A stretch of 64,000 bases of DNA from Branchiostoma floridae (lineage: Eukaryota; Chordata; Leptocardii; Amphioxiformes; Branchiostomatidae). Under the pieces are notes generated by a model, which was not told where the DNA came from, made no database searches, and worked only from the letters and a program-made list of their open reading frames with translations. Made by a program: the position numbers and the translations under genes. The stretch's first letter is position 1. Each line of letters opens with the position of its first letter. The stretch is from the NCBI RefSeq assembly GCF_000003815.2, contig NC_049983.1:18617231-18681230 (forward strand), given 5' to 3'. Of the stretch, positions 14,701-26,000 are shown in pieces.

Positions 14701-17700
14701 CGTGAGTTGACAGTTGGCTAATGAATGCAAAACATAATCTAATCAAAATACTCTGATTATCGTTACACTCTGAGATATTGTATTTCTGGGAACAAAATGG
14801 CTGCAGCAAAACAGAGAAGAACTGGAGTCTAAGGTATACACAAACCAGTAATATTGTCTAAATCATGTCTCAATAAAAGAACACTATTTGGGACTAGACA
14901 GAAAATTACAGTAACTACATCTATAGAGAGTAGACAGTCACTGCTACATTTAATGGAAGAATTACAGTAACTTGTTGCTACATACACAATTAGGTTTCCA
15001 CAGTCTGGAACAACGCTGGCAAATAAAGGCCAATCTCTACTCGAAATTCATTTTTTGGACTGCACCAATTGAAATCTAAAAAAATTTGGGAATACAGAGT
15101 AAAAATAGAGTAAAATGTCAGTAAAAACTAATTACAAATCTTAATGCCTTGCTTCAAAACTTGAATTTCAAATTTCAGGCTTAACTGCAAAATTTAAACA
15201 AAACATAGTTGTAGATAATTTTTCTAACACTTCAATATCAAGAATATGTTGTACACCAGTACCTTTACAGATGTAGCCCTACACAAATAATAGTCAAAAC
15301 TCACTGCACAGATCCAGTTTGGGATAAACAATATGCACTTAGTATTTTGAGCCCCCGCCTAAACTCAGTCTGAGCTCAGCCTTTTCAGATATTTCATAGT
15401 TAAGCTAAGTAGACTTAAACTGATGGCAACTGCTTTTTTTAGAATTGCCAGTAAGCAAAGTCATTTCTTATTTCTTTTCACACACTGTGTAGTAGTACTA
15501 GATTTTAAAGAGAACATCTTTTGTGTTAACACACATCAAATGTTTCAGGTAGCAAGCTCTTAAAAATGGTTAACAGTCCATGAAGTTAAGTGCAAGCACC
15601 AAGTGCTAGAAGAAGTGTTTTGTGGGCACATTCACACATATGCATACAAATATAGACAGTTATGGCCTTGGGGTATTAAGAATACCTCTGTCCAAAAGAT
15701 GCCTAGGTAGGGAATGTCTACAAACTCTATACTCTCTGCAGTAAAACTGTAACTATAGGACATCACATAGATAAAGGAAACTAGGAACACACCCAAGACT
15801 GAGCTGTGAATCATGCCATCTGTTACTTTTCTGCATGGGTTCACTCATCCGATTACATTACTACAGAGGACTGCACAAACCCGCAGGATGCATACAATAC
15901 CAACAACATGTCCATTCAACCAACCACACGGTACCATATACTACTACCCAGACAAAACCCTGCCTCAAAACAATATTTCATACACAAAACCATCAAGGAT
16001 TATGCATTCGAGACACAGATTCTATCTATATATTTAGCTTTTATGAGGGAGGATCTATAAAACATCACCTAAATATGTTATGTGACCTTTTGAATCATGC
16101 AACTCGTGTATCTTGCAGAATACATGCATAGTGTAGTGTCTATTCTAGCTTGTTTTTCTGCCTTCCTGGTCAAAGTTGGAGTAAGGACACAGAAGGAGGA
16201 GTCCACGGTTAGATAAATAATCAGAAAAGATCTCTTAAAAAGGCTATGGACTTAAAATGTCTTGGCAGTTGAATTCTTGTAACCTAAGGAACAGAGATGT
16301 TTGTGTACATAATGAGGTTTTCTTCAGTTATGCTGCTTATGTCCATATGAAGGTAACAGAATCTGGACAGGGGCACACAATCAAATGTAGGCCAAGTGCA
16401 CAGAATATTTTGTCTACAGCAGTCAGCATAACAGTAACTCAAATTCAAGACTGACATGAATTAAACTGAAAGGAGTTTTTTAACTTAAAGGGAAAAAACA
16501 CAGTCACTACAGGACAATTTACATGAACACTGTTAAAGAACTAAACAAACAGGACTGCAAATTCATTTTTAGAACTTAAGTACTAGTGCACTTGACCTAA
16601 AATTTCAGTTCCAAATTTTTGGTGCACAAAAAGTGCATATGCACCAAGTTTTTTTTTTCCTATTGCAAATAACTCTCCAAAATGAAATGTTTTATGGTCT
16701 CTCAGGACTTTGATCATGTAATCTGTATCTTTGTTATCCTTTGTCTGACCCTTACCTCTTCATTACTGACCTGTCAATGAAAAGCAACCAGCAGGTCAAT
16801 TACAGGTTAAATGAAAAGCAACCTGCAGGTCAATTTCAGTTTTTAAAGAATGAATAAATTAAAGGCTCAAAGAAACAGACCTGGTGTAAGTACACAACTC
16901 ACCCAGCAGTGCTGCGAAGACGACTAACTTCTCGGGAGTCAGGCCCAACTCCTTCCCCACCTCATCCATCAGGTACTGCACGGTCGTCAGGCTGCGCCCG
17001 TTACGGCTCAGCTTCAGCTTCTCCGACGAGAAGTAGCGCGGCGGGTCGAAGACGGCATAGTCGGAGTCCCGGGCCACCACGCCGTGGAACTCGTGTTGTC
17101 GGCAAAACGCCATCACCTAGGTTACAAATACAGGCTTGAAATACTGAAAAAATACTTGGCATATTATAGTATATACATATAGGTGGTTGTCAAAAATTTA
17201 CCTGCCATTTGGAGAAACTTTCTGCTAAGTCCCTAACTGCGGCTCCCGCTCTTCATAATATTGCACGTAACATGCGGTGAATATTGAAATTTCCACTGTG
17301 GTGAAAGACCTCTCTAACAATAATTTATGACACTAAAAATTTTCACTATCTAAGGAATTATTTTAACTGCAAATTTAAAACCTGAAAACCTCCTTTTCCC
17401 TTTCAAAATTAGGCCACACCGATTTAATTTCTTGGTTCACGGATTCGCTCGCTCCTATTTTTTGGGAAAAAAAAATAAAAATAAGAATTACCACTCAGCA
17501 AATTTTCACCATTAATGAAACCATTCACCAACTTTCTGGTGTAGCAAATTGGCCTTTATATCATAAGCTCCTTAAAGTGTGGGTACAGGTGCTGTTACTG
17601 TACAAAAATAGTGTTTTTGTACTTTTTTCAAGCTGAAAACTTTTTTTTCTTTAGGTTTTGGATTAGCCGTTACCTTTACCCCAACCATTTTACAATTTTT

Positions 17701-20700
17701 ATTTTTATTTTTATTTCGCCCTTTCGCTCCATATTTTTTATGAAAAAATCCGTGAACCAAGAAATTAAATTGGTGTGGCCTTAGATTAAAAAAAAAATTT
17801 AAAGCAACACAGAAGTAAAAAAAAAAGTTTCAGTTTTTCACCCTGCAAAAGTTTCTGGAGTTATCTACAAACTGCAATTTTCCTGTTGGTTGCATGAGGG
17901 TATCTTAAGCCATGTTGGCCAGGCATGTTTTCTTTTAACTGAAATTTAAAAAATTATTGTCTATCCTACAACTCTCGACATCCTACCTACACGTTTGCCC
18001 CTGGCACTGTTCACTGAAAACACACACTATTTCAAGGCATCTATATGTAACCGGAACTGCCAACTAAAAATGGTCCATCCATGTTTACAAAACTGTGATA
18101 TCAAATCGATGCGCCAGGAGGTACATTTGAAGTGCTTCTAACATCTGTTTGGTGTGATCCTGGTTGCATTTTTTTTGCACTTTTGAGCTGTGCATGAAAC
18201 TGTAGGTACCTTTATGTATCATGGTATTTGTAAGATACATTTGTACGTAGGATATAGCATATTCTTGCCATCCAGAAAAATAATCAAACCTTGAATATAT
18301 TCTAAAAACATATTATTTTCATTAAAAAAATACCTTTTTCTGTGCAACTTAATTTTCATTAAAATGTACCAGTGCTCTTATCCCCCAAAATGTATTTTGA
18401 GCCCTTGAAAGTGTTTCTTTGAAACTGTCTAGTGTGTTTATACACACATCAACAACATCCGTACAAGCAAAGAAGGACTGTATTTCTCTCTGTACCAATA
18501 TTGCGAGTATCTCGTGCAAACCTCACCTCGTGGTGATGGTCTGTCAGAGACTGGTAACAGCGCACCCCGAAGTGGCGCAGCGCGAGCCGGATGCATGACG
18601 CCAAGCTGACGGGAGGAGTGAACCACACCTTGGGAGGGGGGGTGGCCTTGTTGTGGAGGTGGCAGAAGATCTGGTACGCTGTTTGCCTGCATAGACAAAA
18701 TAAAACCAGTGTGTGAGCATCTGAACTGTGAGCAGAGACACCTATCCTGCAGTACAATGTGAACCAGTCAGAATTGCCCTGAAGAAGGTGACAGACATTG
18801 GTGAGAATGAAGCAATGTTTGTGTACAAAGAGTCTCTTTATTCAGTGATGTACCAACCTGATAAAACTATTCACAGAGTATGTAAACAAAAGATTCAAAA
18901 GAACCCCCATCCTATATACCCTTTTCACACGGTGGACATGATAGATAGAAAACATGGCCAATGTGGCAAACAAAAGACTGTCCATCATAATTAGGAGTTC
19001 AACCAATGATAGCATCATCATCGGTCAGCTGCGGAGCTGTTGGTCACAAATGAGAGCATGGCAATTAGCAAATGACCAATTAGAGAATGGATGCATGTCC
19101 ATCAAATATTTGCACCACAAGATGTTTTTATTTTGCATCTCTATGCTACTCTAAATTGCTACATCTTTTCTTTGCATAAAACTATTATTTGATCTTATTA
19201 TTATATATAGTTTGGGAGAAAAATGAATAGGAGCTGATTTTATAAATAGTTTTTTTGCCAATTTTACCTGCACTAACCTACATATGCAGGTGGCATTTTG
19301 AGCCCTGCATATGGACACCTTGAATAGGTCAGCCTCAGAGCAAATGTCACCATCAAAAGTAGGGCAGTAAATCTGGGATGCCCAGACACAGCTAATAAAT
19401 GTAGGTCAGGGGCACAGTACTGTAAATCTTTAAACTTTAACAATAATTTCATTTTTGTGGTGACTCCTCCACCCTCAATTTACAACACCAAGAACATACA
19501 TCTCCAATACATTACTACTGTACTATTTAACTGTTTGAACCGCGAAACTATAATGCAGGGAAAAACCTTCTTTTCCCTCCTTCTGCGAAAGAAAACCATC
19601 CCCAAAGAGCATGCAGTTATGGTAAGGGCCTCCACTGCCAATAACAGTACATTAGGTTGAGTCTCAATAATGAGGCACTTGGAATGTAGGTTGGGCTTTT
19701 AAAAACTCAGTCAACCTGCTGGGAGCCAACTGTAGGTAATCTGTGTGATACCGTATATTCTCGAATAAAGTACGCACTTTTTTAACTTTTCAAAATTGAA
19801 AAGGTGCTACCAGTTGTTGCCAAAGTTGGGGTGCGTACTTTATTCGAGGTTACTGCACAGATAAATGGTAAGAAAAGCCTAAAATAAAGCAAGGTGGAGC
19901 TACACTTCTAGTAATGTTTCAAAACATACACATTGTTGTTGTCTTGAAGTTGTCTAAACATGAAACAAAGAAATTGTCTTAACATGATTTACATATTAAC
20001 AGTGGCATTTGCATACAATCCTTTTGAGTTAGTGACTTTGACTTGTACAACTGGTTTTGCCTGATTTCTTCTACCAGTTCTCCGTGATTTTTATAATTTG
20101 CAGCAGGCAATTTATAAAGACAATGACAGTGTAAACCCAGGTTACTTTATGCAAAATGACCTGGGGAAAACATCATAAATTCGAATTTATTTAGTTAAAG
20201 GTCTGTTCAAAACTGGAGGAGAAGGGGTGCGTACTTTATTTGAGTTTTTCCATTTTACCTTTCAGTCCCAAAGATTTGTCTAAGACTTGTCCAAAATCAG
20301 GGGTGCGTACTTTAATTGGGGTGCGTACTTTATTCGAGAATATACGGTAGTTTTTATTTGCTAACCTCAAACAGTTTGCCCTCAGTCAGACAGTTTCAAA
20401 TCTTATTAAAACCTCATGCCTGTCCAAGAATGGCGGTAAATAATGGCCACGTAAAGGCAAGGGATTAGGACTAAGATGGAAATGTGCGGTACATATATAT
20501 GTCAGCATTTGGAGACTATATCTCACACTTGAAAAACGAGGGTTACCAATGTGACTGTATTGTCACTTAACAAAACCATGTACAATGCTAGAAGCCCCCT
20601 AAATGTTTATTGAAGAACTGGTAAAGACCCTGCTGTTATCTCCTTTTTGATTTTTATGTATGCAAAAACATGACTTTGTTGACACATCCTAGTTTCTGTA

Positions 20701-22597
20701 GAAGAGCTGTTTTCATTTATCTCATTTTGTCGTATGACCTACAAAGCCTTGTCGAAAGTAAGTAACAACCATGGGAATAAATTGGTTCGCCCTTTTCAAA
20801 AGAGGATGACTTTTAAAAATCTGTCATCCCATGGGTTGTTTACTCCCACAGCATTCTGAAGGTTAAAAACTGTGCTGCAGTGTGGTATATCATCAAACTT
20901 AGATCAACATGTCAGATTATTTCCTCATTAACCTCCTCTATTCAGTCTTTAACCAACACAAACATGGTGCCACATAGCTACCTTACCTGGCTAAAGGTAA
21001 TTATGAAATAAAGAACATTCTTAATATCGTTATATTACGTTTTAGGCCTGACTATAGGGAAATATTTACAATAGTTGCACAAGAGCAAAATTCTAGACTT
21101 ATTGTGCAAGCAAGCATTGTATACCCACATCCTCTACCTGTCATGCACACATGCTGCATCAGTGATATTGTTTGGGTACAGGTCCAGACAGGAAATTCAA
21201 GTGTACCTGTGTGTATATGAAGGAACTAACTAACTAGCAGGCACCATCTTTTAGACAAAAAATATGTAATTCCTGTCCAACTGACAAGTTTGACCATCTT
21301 GCACTTGGGAATCAAGAAATGTGGGTAAAATGTTTTTTTTTTTCACCTTCACCACTCTAAGTTTGCAGCTCATAGTTTGTACTGTATTCGGTCTGTAGGC
21401 AATTTATTCCCTATCATTAATATGCTTCTTGGCAAATTAGTTTTTTCACTAAGCAACAGGTTGCAAATAGAATTTATAATGTTATGTCATCCTCCCCACT
21501 GAATGCAGAGTTGGCAACAGGCTTGTTAAAAATTTCTGCTTTTGTCACCATTTCTATTGTAATAGCTTTTCAAATCTGCCATTTGGGTACCGTTTAGGTT
21601 TACCTTTCATCTGTTTGAATCACAAATTGTGTCATTCATTTCTCCGTAGAAGGTACTAATTATTATGTGAGCTATCTGTCAGACCTGATTCCCATCAACA
21701 GGAAGTCGGACAAGGTGAAGAACAGAAAACTGTTTGTGGGTGACCTATATTCGTGGAACTGTCTTCCAACATCCACGCAGACCAATCAACTATTAAGCGT
21801 GTGTGAGACACTTCCTTGCCTTTGAATGACAGACATTTGTGAATGAAATGATGACATTTTCCTGGCTTCGCGATGATCCCCCTGTGCACCCGCCCCATCA
21901 AATGTGATCAGTAACGTTCAATCCCATCAAACCATGCATTCTGGGAATCTATGTAAATGACACAGCGCGACCAGCCGTCCTATCACCGTCCCCGTCACGT
22001 TTAGACATGGAATTTAATCATGATGGCAGATTATATAGGTGTGTCACTCTGCGGTCTGGATGAGTAATACCAACATCTGCAAATTTCTCTCAGTTTTTCT
22101 CCACAATTCTCGCTTCACCACGTCACACAACATCACTGACAACCGCAAAAAATTATCTCATACTACATAAGTGCAACATCTAAGCTACACGTGTTGCGTT
22201 TCAGCAGGACAAATAGATACACAGAGCGGTGTGTCAAAATAAGAATGGGGTTGATAAATGACCTGTTATTGTTTTGGCGCTTTATCCACTCGGGCAGGCG
22301 TGGTTTTTCCACGGCGCCATTGAAGCACACGACCAGCTCGATGTTGGCAGCGTGACAGGCTCTGGTCAGGGCTCCGACGAACGCCAACATCTCGTTCCAC
22401 TGGCCCCCGCACACCCAGTCGCGGAAACTGCCTCCATACAGCCGGTGCAGGCAGTTCTCGGCGTCCACCACGAGACAGAGAGGCGCGTTGGGCGGGCGCT
22501 TCCCGACCCTCCCCCGAGCGATCCGCTGCAGCTCTACGCTGACACAGGCGCGTTGGCAGTGGGCTTCGATATAATCCTGCAGGCCTTGGACACCCAT
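134..22597 (-). CDS. FAM120A: FAM120A/C-like gene (constitutive coactivator of PPAR-gamma-like), 17 exons, 3' end outside window
   Basis: Family role (known): FAM120A/C proteins are RNA-associated scaffolds with an inactive XPG/FEN1-type nuclease fold at the N-terminus; FAM120A acts in Src/PI3K survival signalling and RNA binding. Seen: seventeen exons on the minus strand, each with AG/GT borders and consistent phase, give about 906 codons. The start is ATG at 22597 (MGVQGLQDYIEAHC, the conserved family N-terminus). Exon coordinates are given in the four block entries below. The order of motifs matches vertebrate FAM120A: DAENCLHRLYGG, PPPKVWF, LSRNGRSLTT, GNHILPDEDLASFHW, PPCDVVIKAVADYV, EDKNRRLRAFLSCM, CCPW-like CPWLFFDGKLF, and an RG-rich stretch at the left edge. 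Human FAM120A is about 1118 aa, so roughly 200 residues probably lie beyond position 1. Not distinguishable: whether this is nearer A or C; one pre-duplication orthologue is likely. Confidence 0.95.
311..790. repeat. 59-nt minisatellite made from the FAM120 intron 16/exon 17 splice acceptor
   Basis: The anchor GTCTCATCCGCTCCACCTT recurs at 311 (inside exon 17), 372, 431, 490, 549, 608, 667 and 726, with a partial copy at 785. The period is 59 nt, and 61 nt between the exon copy and the first intronic copy. On the gene strand each intronic unit carries TTACAG/ATGGACCAGG, i.e. a complete acceptor plus the first ~34 nt of exon 17. Reading on from a decoy acceptor in the exon 17 frame meets TGA about 14 codons in. 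Copies differ at one or two positions (agcaac, agcgac or ggcaac). Confidence 0.95.
2336..2610 (+). mobile_element. tRNA-derived SINE, degraded copy 1
   Basis: This lies in intron 14 of FAM120, antisense to it. A B-box-like GGTTCAAAACC is followed by the body motif GCCCTTGGGAAAGG, then TTTCCTCACTT, GAAATGAGTACCTAGCTTC and a 3' portion GAGAGCCACACCTCAAGC...GTGTGAGTGGATCA. The same order occurs at 8600-8860 and 27482-27825, which shows a dispersed family. The name and exact ends are unknown. Confidence 0.75.
7149..7208 (+). repeat. Short dispersed repeat with ZNF143/STAF-like motif (copy 1 of 2)
   Basis: CTACTACCCACAATGCATC followed by TGCACATGTGCAGTTGG and ATAGGCTTA recurs with few changes at 30366-30427, in an intron of the neighbouring gene. 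ACTACCCACAATGCA resembles the ZNF143/STAF binding consensus; this is a motif match only. Confidence 0.5.
7261..9738 (-). CDS. FAM120A: FAM120 exons 7-10: low-complexity central linker
   Basis: Exons: E7 9738-9682, E8 9067-8942, E9 8579-8472, E10 7437-7261; about residues 363-518. All four are multiples of three (57, 126, 108 and 177 nt), so each could be skipped without a frameshift. The encoded sequence is acidic, Ser/Thr-rich and charged: VNEDLQNALKSEIEAQLEDD in E8, LETIEDSSSETSTLDSSQ in E9, and a charged helix REEEEREREEALRRG in E10. This is expected to be disordered or coiled coil. Vertebrate FAM120A also has a variable linker here. Exon calls rest on splice sites and phase rather than on conserved protein, hence the slightly lower confidence. 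Confidence 0.82.
7533..7744 (+). mobile_element. Foldback element, copy A, with 13-bp flanking direct repeats
   Basis: The direct repeat TATAGTCTCGAAT lies at 7533-7545 and 7732-7744. Between them is a unique head (GTAGGTTAGACATCCAGG, then TAATAAGATA) followed by an inverted repeat whose arms carry CTCAAGCAACTGGATATGG and its complement, separated by a ~60-nt loop. It is closely related to the element at 11374-11520 and to a relic at 54300-54375. Confidence 0.85.
8600..8860 (+). mobile_element. tRNA-derived SINE, degraded copy 2
   Basis: This is in FAM120 intron 8. It has a B-box-like GGGTTTAAATCTC, a CAGGCCCAATATAATGCCC body segment and the shared 3' part GGGATCCTTCCAGGTGTGAG...TGTACAAAACTG. 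It is the same family as 2336-2610 and 27482-27825 and is strongly decayed in the middle. Confidence 0.65.
10191..11016 (-). CDS. FAM120A: FAM120 exons 5-6: end of conserved N-terminal region and start of acidic/Gln-rich linker
   Basis: Exons: E5 11016-10797, E6 10264-10191; about residues 265-362. E5 encodes VRAHQLVLPPCDVVIKAVAD and DVFQHSDTRKEDKMKKFKES, which match the vertebrate protein closely, and ends with donor CAAG/GTACCC. E6 encodes a Pro/Gln/Asp-rich segment (DPQPSTNQEPDTGTDDPPQQ) with no domain. A tRNA-derived SINE (10385-10786) sits in the intron almost touching the E5 donor. Confidence 0.88.
10385..10786 (+). mobile_element. Well-preserved tRNA-derived SINE beside a FAM120 splice donor
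   Basis: The A box TAGCGCAGTGG is at 10393-10403 and the B box GGTTCGAATCC at 10436-10446, the spacing of a tRNA-type pol III promoter. They are followed by GCCCTTGGGAAAGGCACTTT, GAAAATGAGTACCTAGCTTC, a distinct 3' body and an (AAAT)n tail. It is antisense to FAM120, and its tail ends about ten bases from the exon 5 donor (exon end 10797). It shares the 5' half with the other SINEs here but has a different 3' half, so it belongs to another subfamily. Confidence 0.9.
11374..11520 (+). mobile_element. Foldback element, copy B: perfect 43-bp palindrome with 13-bp direct repeats
   Basis: The arms at 11423-11465 and 11466-11508 are exact reverse complements with no spacer. Upstream is the family head GTAGGCTAGACATCCAGG. 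The direct repeat AGAATCTTATATT lies at 11374-11386 and 11508-11520. Absence of any mismatch in the arms suggests a recent insertion or recent arm copying. It is in FAM120 intron 4, near exon 4. Confidence 0.9.
11635..22597 (-). CDS. FAM120A: FAM120 exons 1-4: N-terminal XPG/FEN1-like pseudo-nuclease domain
   Basis: Exons (minus strand, high to low): E1 22597-22263, E2 18686-18527, E3 17116-16903, E4 11717-11635; they encode about residues 1-264. Seen: the N-terminal strand MGVQGLQDYI, then VDAENCLHRLYGG where FEN1 has its first catalytic aspartate, VVCFNGAVEK where FEN1 has a VFDG-type motif (Asp replaced by Asn, as in human FAM120A), and RDSDYAVFD where FEN1 has its DxD pair. The catalytic set is therefore incomplete, which agrees with the family being non-nuclease. 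Every junction agrees with conserved reading across it, for example KRQNNNR|QTAYQI and FAALLG|NHILPDEDL. Introns 1 and 3 are long (3.6 and 5.2 kb). Confidence 0.93.
11718..16902 (-). other. FAM120 intron 3, no gene seen
   Basis: This 5.2-kb AT-rich intron lies between exons 3 and 4. Only short unrelated open frames occur, none with recognisable protein. At 16755-16870 a short tandem duplication (AATGAAAAGCAACC twice) is followed by TAAAGGCTCAAA, a combination also present at 2280-2340, so a small dispersed repeat is shared by two introns. I see no RNA gene. Confidence 0.7.
17412..17780. mobile_element. PIF/Harbinger-like MITE with TTA target duplication
   Basis: Terminal inverted repeats of about 34 bp begin GGCCACACC and differ at one base (GATTTAATTTC versus AATTTAATTTC on the same strand sense). 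TTA flanks both ends (17409-17411 and 17781-17783). The interior is AT-rich with no ORF. A TTA duplication and G-starting TIRs fit PIF/Harbinger non-autonomous elements (inference). It lies in FAM120 intron 2. Confidence 0.8.
18687..22262 (-). other. FAM120 intron 1
   Basis: This is a 3.6-kb intron. Apart from the transposon at 19749-20349, I see one feature near its 5' end: CATGCATTCTGGGAATC at about 21933, whose complement contains TTCCCAGAATGC, a ZNF143/STAF-type core. No coding sequence or RNA gene is supported. The last ~600 bp before exon 1 are less AT-rich than the rest and may carry promoter-proximal regulatory sites (inference). Confidence 0.5.
19749..20349. mobile_element. 601-bp non-autonomous DNA transposon with 29-bp perfect TIRs
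   Basis: The ends are exact inverted repeats of 29 nt starting TACCGTATATTCTCGAATAA. The subterminal motif GGGTGCGTACTTTA recurs at about 19839, 20227, 20302 and 20319. There is no transposase frame. A TA duplication would be consistent if the outer TA is excluded from the TIR. It lies in FAM120 intron 1. The superfamily is not assigned. Confidence 0.85.
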
Positions 22598-23030
22598 GGT
22601 TGCCGGACAGGGTAGCCTGGAGTCCGAAATTTACAAAAACACCCAAATTTCTAGCAAAAATCGTCAAGATGTGCGGCTTTGTTTTTACACAAACCCCCCG
22701 TCCGCCATGTGCTGCACGTTGAGCTACTTCTGTACCGATTGTTGCAGCACACCGCGCCACTATTGGCCGAAAGGCCAACATCTTATGCAAAAATCATTAG
22801 AAATCTGCACGTGGATTGGCTGTAAGTGTCCCAAGTCAAAAATACCATTGGTTCGTTTCCAGCCATGCAAAATACCTCACCTAGTGTTGCATCCTGGGAT
22901 CAAGGTCAAAGTTCAACAATAGTTGATGGTTTCACATCAACTGTTTTTGCCACATTTTCACCAATTTTACACCGTTTCTGGCTAGTGATGATAACGACAA
23001 GCACCGTCCTTGGACGATTTCGCCACAGAC
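22598..23030. promoter_or_regulatory. Putative bidirectional promoter between FAM120 and the RCC1-propeller gene
   Basis: The two start codons face away from each other across 433 bp. Inverted or direct CCAAT boxes are visible as ATTGG at about 22763, 22814 and 22848, and no TATA box is obvious. Divergent gene pairs with short spacing and CCAAT boxes are typical of shared promoters. The transcription starts themselves cannot be read from sequence. Confidence 0.65.
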
Positions 23031-26000
23031 ATGAAGACCCCGCTTTTTGAAGTGGTTAGCCTGCTGAGAACTCGCCCATCGGCACCCAAGAGGGGCGCGT
23101 CCGGATCCAGCGGACCTTCCATCAACCTCTGTAACTGGTGGCAGGAGGGGAAGAGGGCCCTTCTTGTGTTGCTGTGTGATAATGGTAGAAATATAACATC
23201 TTAGCTGCGATTTTGTGAATAGTTGAGATTTGTGCACACTCCTGTCTTTGCTTCTTTGCATTGGCTTGCAGTTATTGCTTTAACTTTGATACAAATATGG
23301 TAATACATTTACTAGTATGATCAATGATGTTATATCGGTTTGATTGATTGATTGATACTTGATTGATGTGGTGATTTAATCCAGACAAAAGCCATGCTTT
23401 TGATTTTATATTGTGCATGGTATTATTACATTGCATAACGTCAGCAATCTGTGGCATCCGATTTCATTGCAACTGGAATTATAACATTATAGGTAGCGTT
23501 ATAACGTTACTGCCTGACGGGGTCAATCATTAACTTTTACACCCAGAAGGCATAACTTTATGTTACTAGTGGCAGTGCCCAGCTATTTGATGTAATTTTG
23601 ATTCTGATATACTCAAATATATCATATTACACACATCTTAAGAAGAAAATGGATCAACAATATCGCAACAAATTGAAACTGCTATCATGGGAAAGATGAA
23701 TCTGTTTCAATTAGAGAATTTTCTCATCTCATGACTCACATGATTTCATCTACTTTCTTATTTTGAGCTAGAACATATCAGCGAGTAAGTCAAGACAACA
23801 TGTAGACACGTACAGATAGTCAAAACTGCCCCAAAAGACCTCCCTGGGGACCAGTGAGATCTGGTTTATATGTACAGGTAGTGATTTTAGATTCTTAATG
23901 TTTGTGACAATGGGAAAATTTTTTGAAGGACAACCAAATAATGGATCATCTGCGTCTGCATATAGCTACCCCCAGCTAACCCCACCTGGGGAAAAGTAGG
24001 GGGAAGTTGAGGTCCTGGGCTAGGGTGAGCAAACCTCCTACCTGGCACAGACAGACTCAGCTATTGGAGCCATCACCACCATGCAAGGCAGGGCATATAT
24101 GAAATTTAAAGGTGGCAAACTATAAGTGTGGCCAGGTAGACCTTGTATAATATGGACAGTAAGGCTTAGGCCACAGCAACTAAATTTTATGGATGACATC
24201 AGCGCGCGCATTAATTTTGGCCTGATATCAGAAAAAAAAAAAAATTTTTTCTTCTGCAGGGATGGTCAACATGACGATAAAGTACCAAAATGAGCAAATA
24301 TGTTGTGTTGTAGCCTAATAATTGTATTTGTAAAAGTGACACTTGCGAGGTACCCAGGACTGTAGTTGTAGAAAAGTAACTTACTGGATAGTTGTAAAAG
24401 TGACCCCATTATGGAAGCCATGAGTGTGGTTACCAACTTTGTTGGTGATGCCAGTCTACCACACTAGTGTCACTTTTACCACACCAGTGCATGTCTTGAA
24501 TACAGGAATGAATGCCTTGTTGGTTCTTATACCATGTTTTGTCCCTTTAATTCTTGTTACAACATGCATCACAACTTTATGGTGCCTATTCTTTAAAATG
24601 TACCCATCTTGTTTTTTTTTTCACCCGTCTTGTTTTTTTGTCGCCCTATCGCACTATTTTTGCAGTCTGCAGAGGATGTCTTCCATAAAATTAACTTGCT
24701 GTGGCCTTATTACATAGTCTATTTTCAAATCTGATTGTTGGCTTCTGTTTGTCTCCATGAAGGATTCCTGTTACTCCAGCACATAGTTGAGGGGAGGAAA
24801 GTGAACACCCGACAGCTACCATGGTTTCAGCACCCAGGCAAGGCTATCCGCGCCATGGCGCTGGACCCGCGGGGGGCGTGGCTGATGTGTGCAGGTGTGA
24901 GAGGATACCTGTACATCGTCCCAGCACTGCTTCTCCTGGTGGGTACCGTGTTGTGATGCTTTCTGTTATATGCAAGTGTGGTTTGTTAGGATATTAGGAT
25001 GGGGAAGGATGAAGATGCCAGACTGACAAACTGGCCTATCTCATTGCTTCAATAACATATAAAGCAGGGCTGCCTCCAGGACCCGTCTCTCTGCCTCTGG
25101 ACGGAAATTTTCTGGATGGGATGTAAAAGAATATTACCCCATCTGTTACATTCTTTAGCCTGAACTCTATACTCTTAACATGCAACTAGTGATACGTATG
25201 GGTTTTTTTTTTGCTATGTTGTGGACAAGTGTATCTTTTTGATAGAATTGAAACAGGGACAATAAGGTTCAATAATGAAAACTGCTTGTTTTACAAAGAT
25301 GTAAAATGTGATGACTTTTCTTCTGTAGGATCCATCAGCAGCTGTCAAAGTCCTGTGGAACAAGGATGATGTCACAGAGGTCAAACCAACCATCAGACAT
25401 GGTAACACCAAAATTAGTCCACTTGATCATGTCTGTATTTGATCAGGCCATACCGCGTACTACTCATAGCTTTATCTGCCATATATAGCAATGAGAACCC
25501 AAACCTGATGCGAGATTGAAAATTGTTGTGGCGAAGTCATTAGATTGGAAAATTGATCATTCTTTGTTGCTGCAGCTCCTCCAACCTGCATTGAATGGTG
25601 GTACACCTTTGATGACAAACAGATAGCTATCATTGGTACTGAGGTAAGGATACTAAGAATAAGATACAGAGTTGTTTAGATAAACACATGTTGATTGTGA
25701 CTTTGGAGGCATTTTGTAAATACACCTTAGTAGAGTAGATTACTATTAGCTACTACACTCCTTAGTACAGTGCATTTCGCTAAAAAGACTGTACTGTGCA
25801 TCCTGTCCACAAAGCAGTGTTTTTGTAGTCAATAATGCCTACTTATCGTTGCTTTGTATTTTTCTTGTTCTTAACTTGATATTGTCCCACTCCCAGATAG
25901 GAGAACTGGTGTTTGTAGACCTGATACTGGGAAGAGAGGTGGGCAATACACAGGTCAGGGAATATGTGGCAACAATGGACCTCATCAGGGATGACAACCA

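Noticed and set aside
22266-22790. 174-codon minus-strand frame over FAM120 exon 1
   Set aside because: It is a different frame of the same GC-rich exon; the MGVQGLQDYI frame is conserved across FAM120 proteins.
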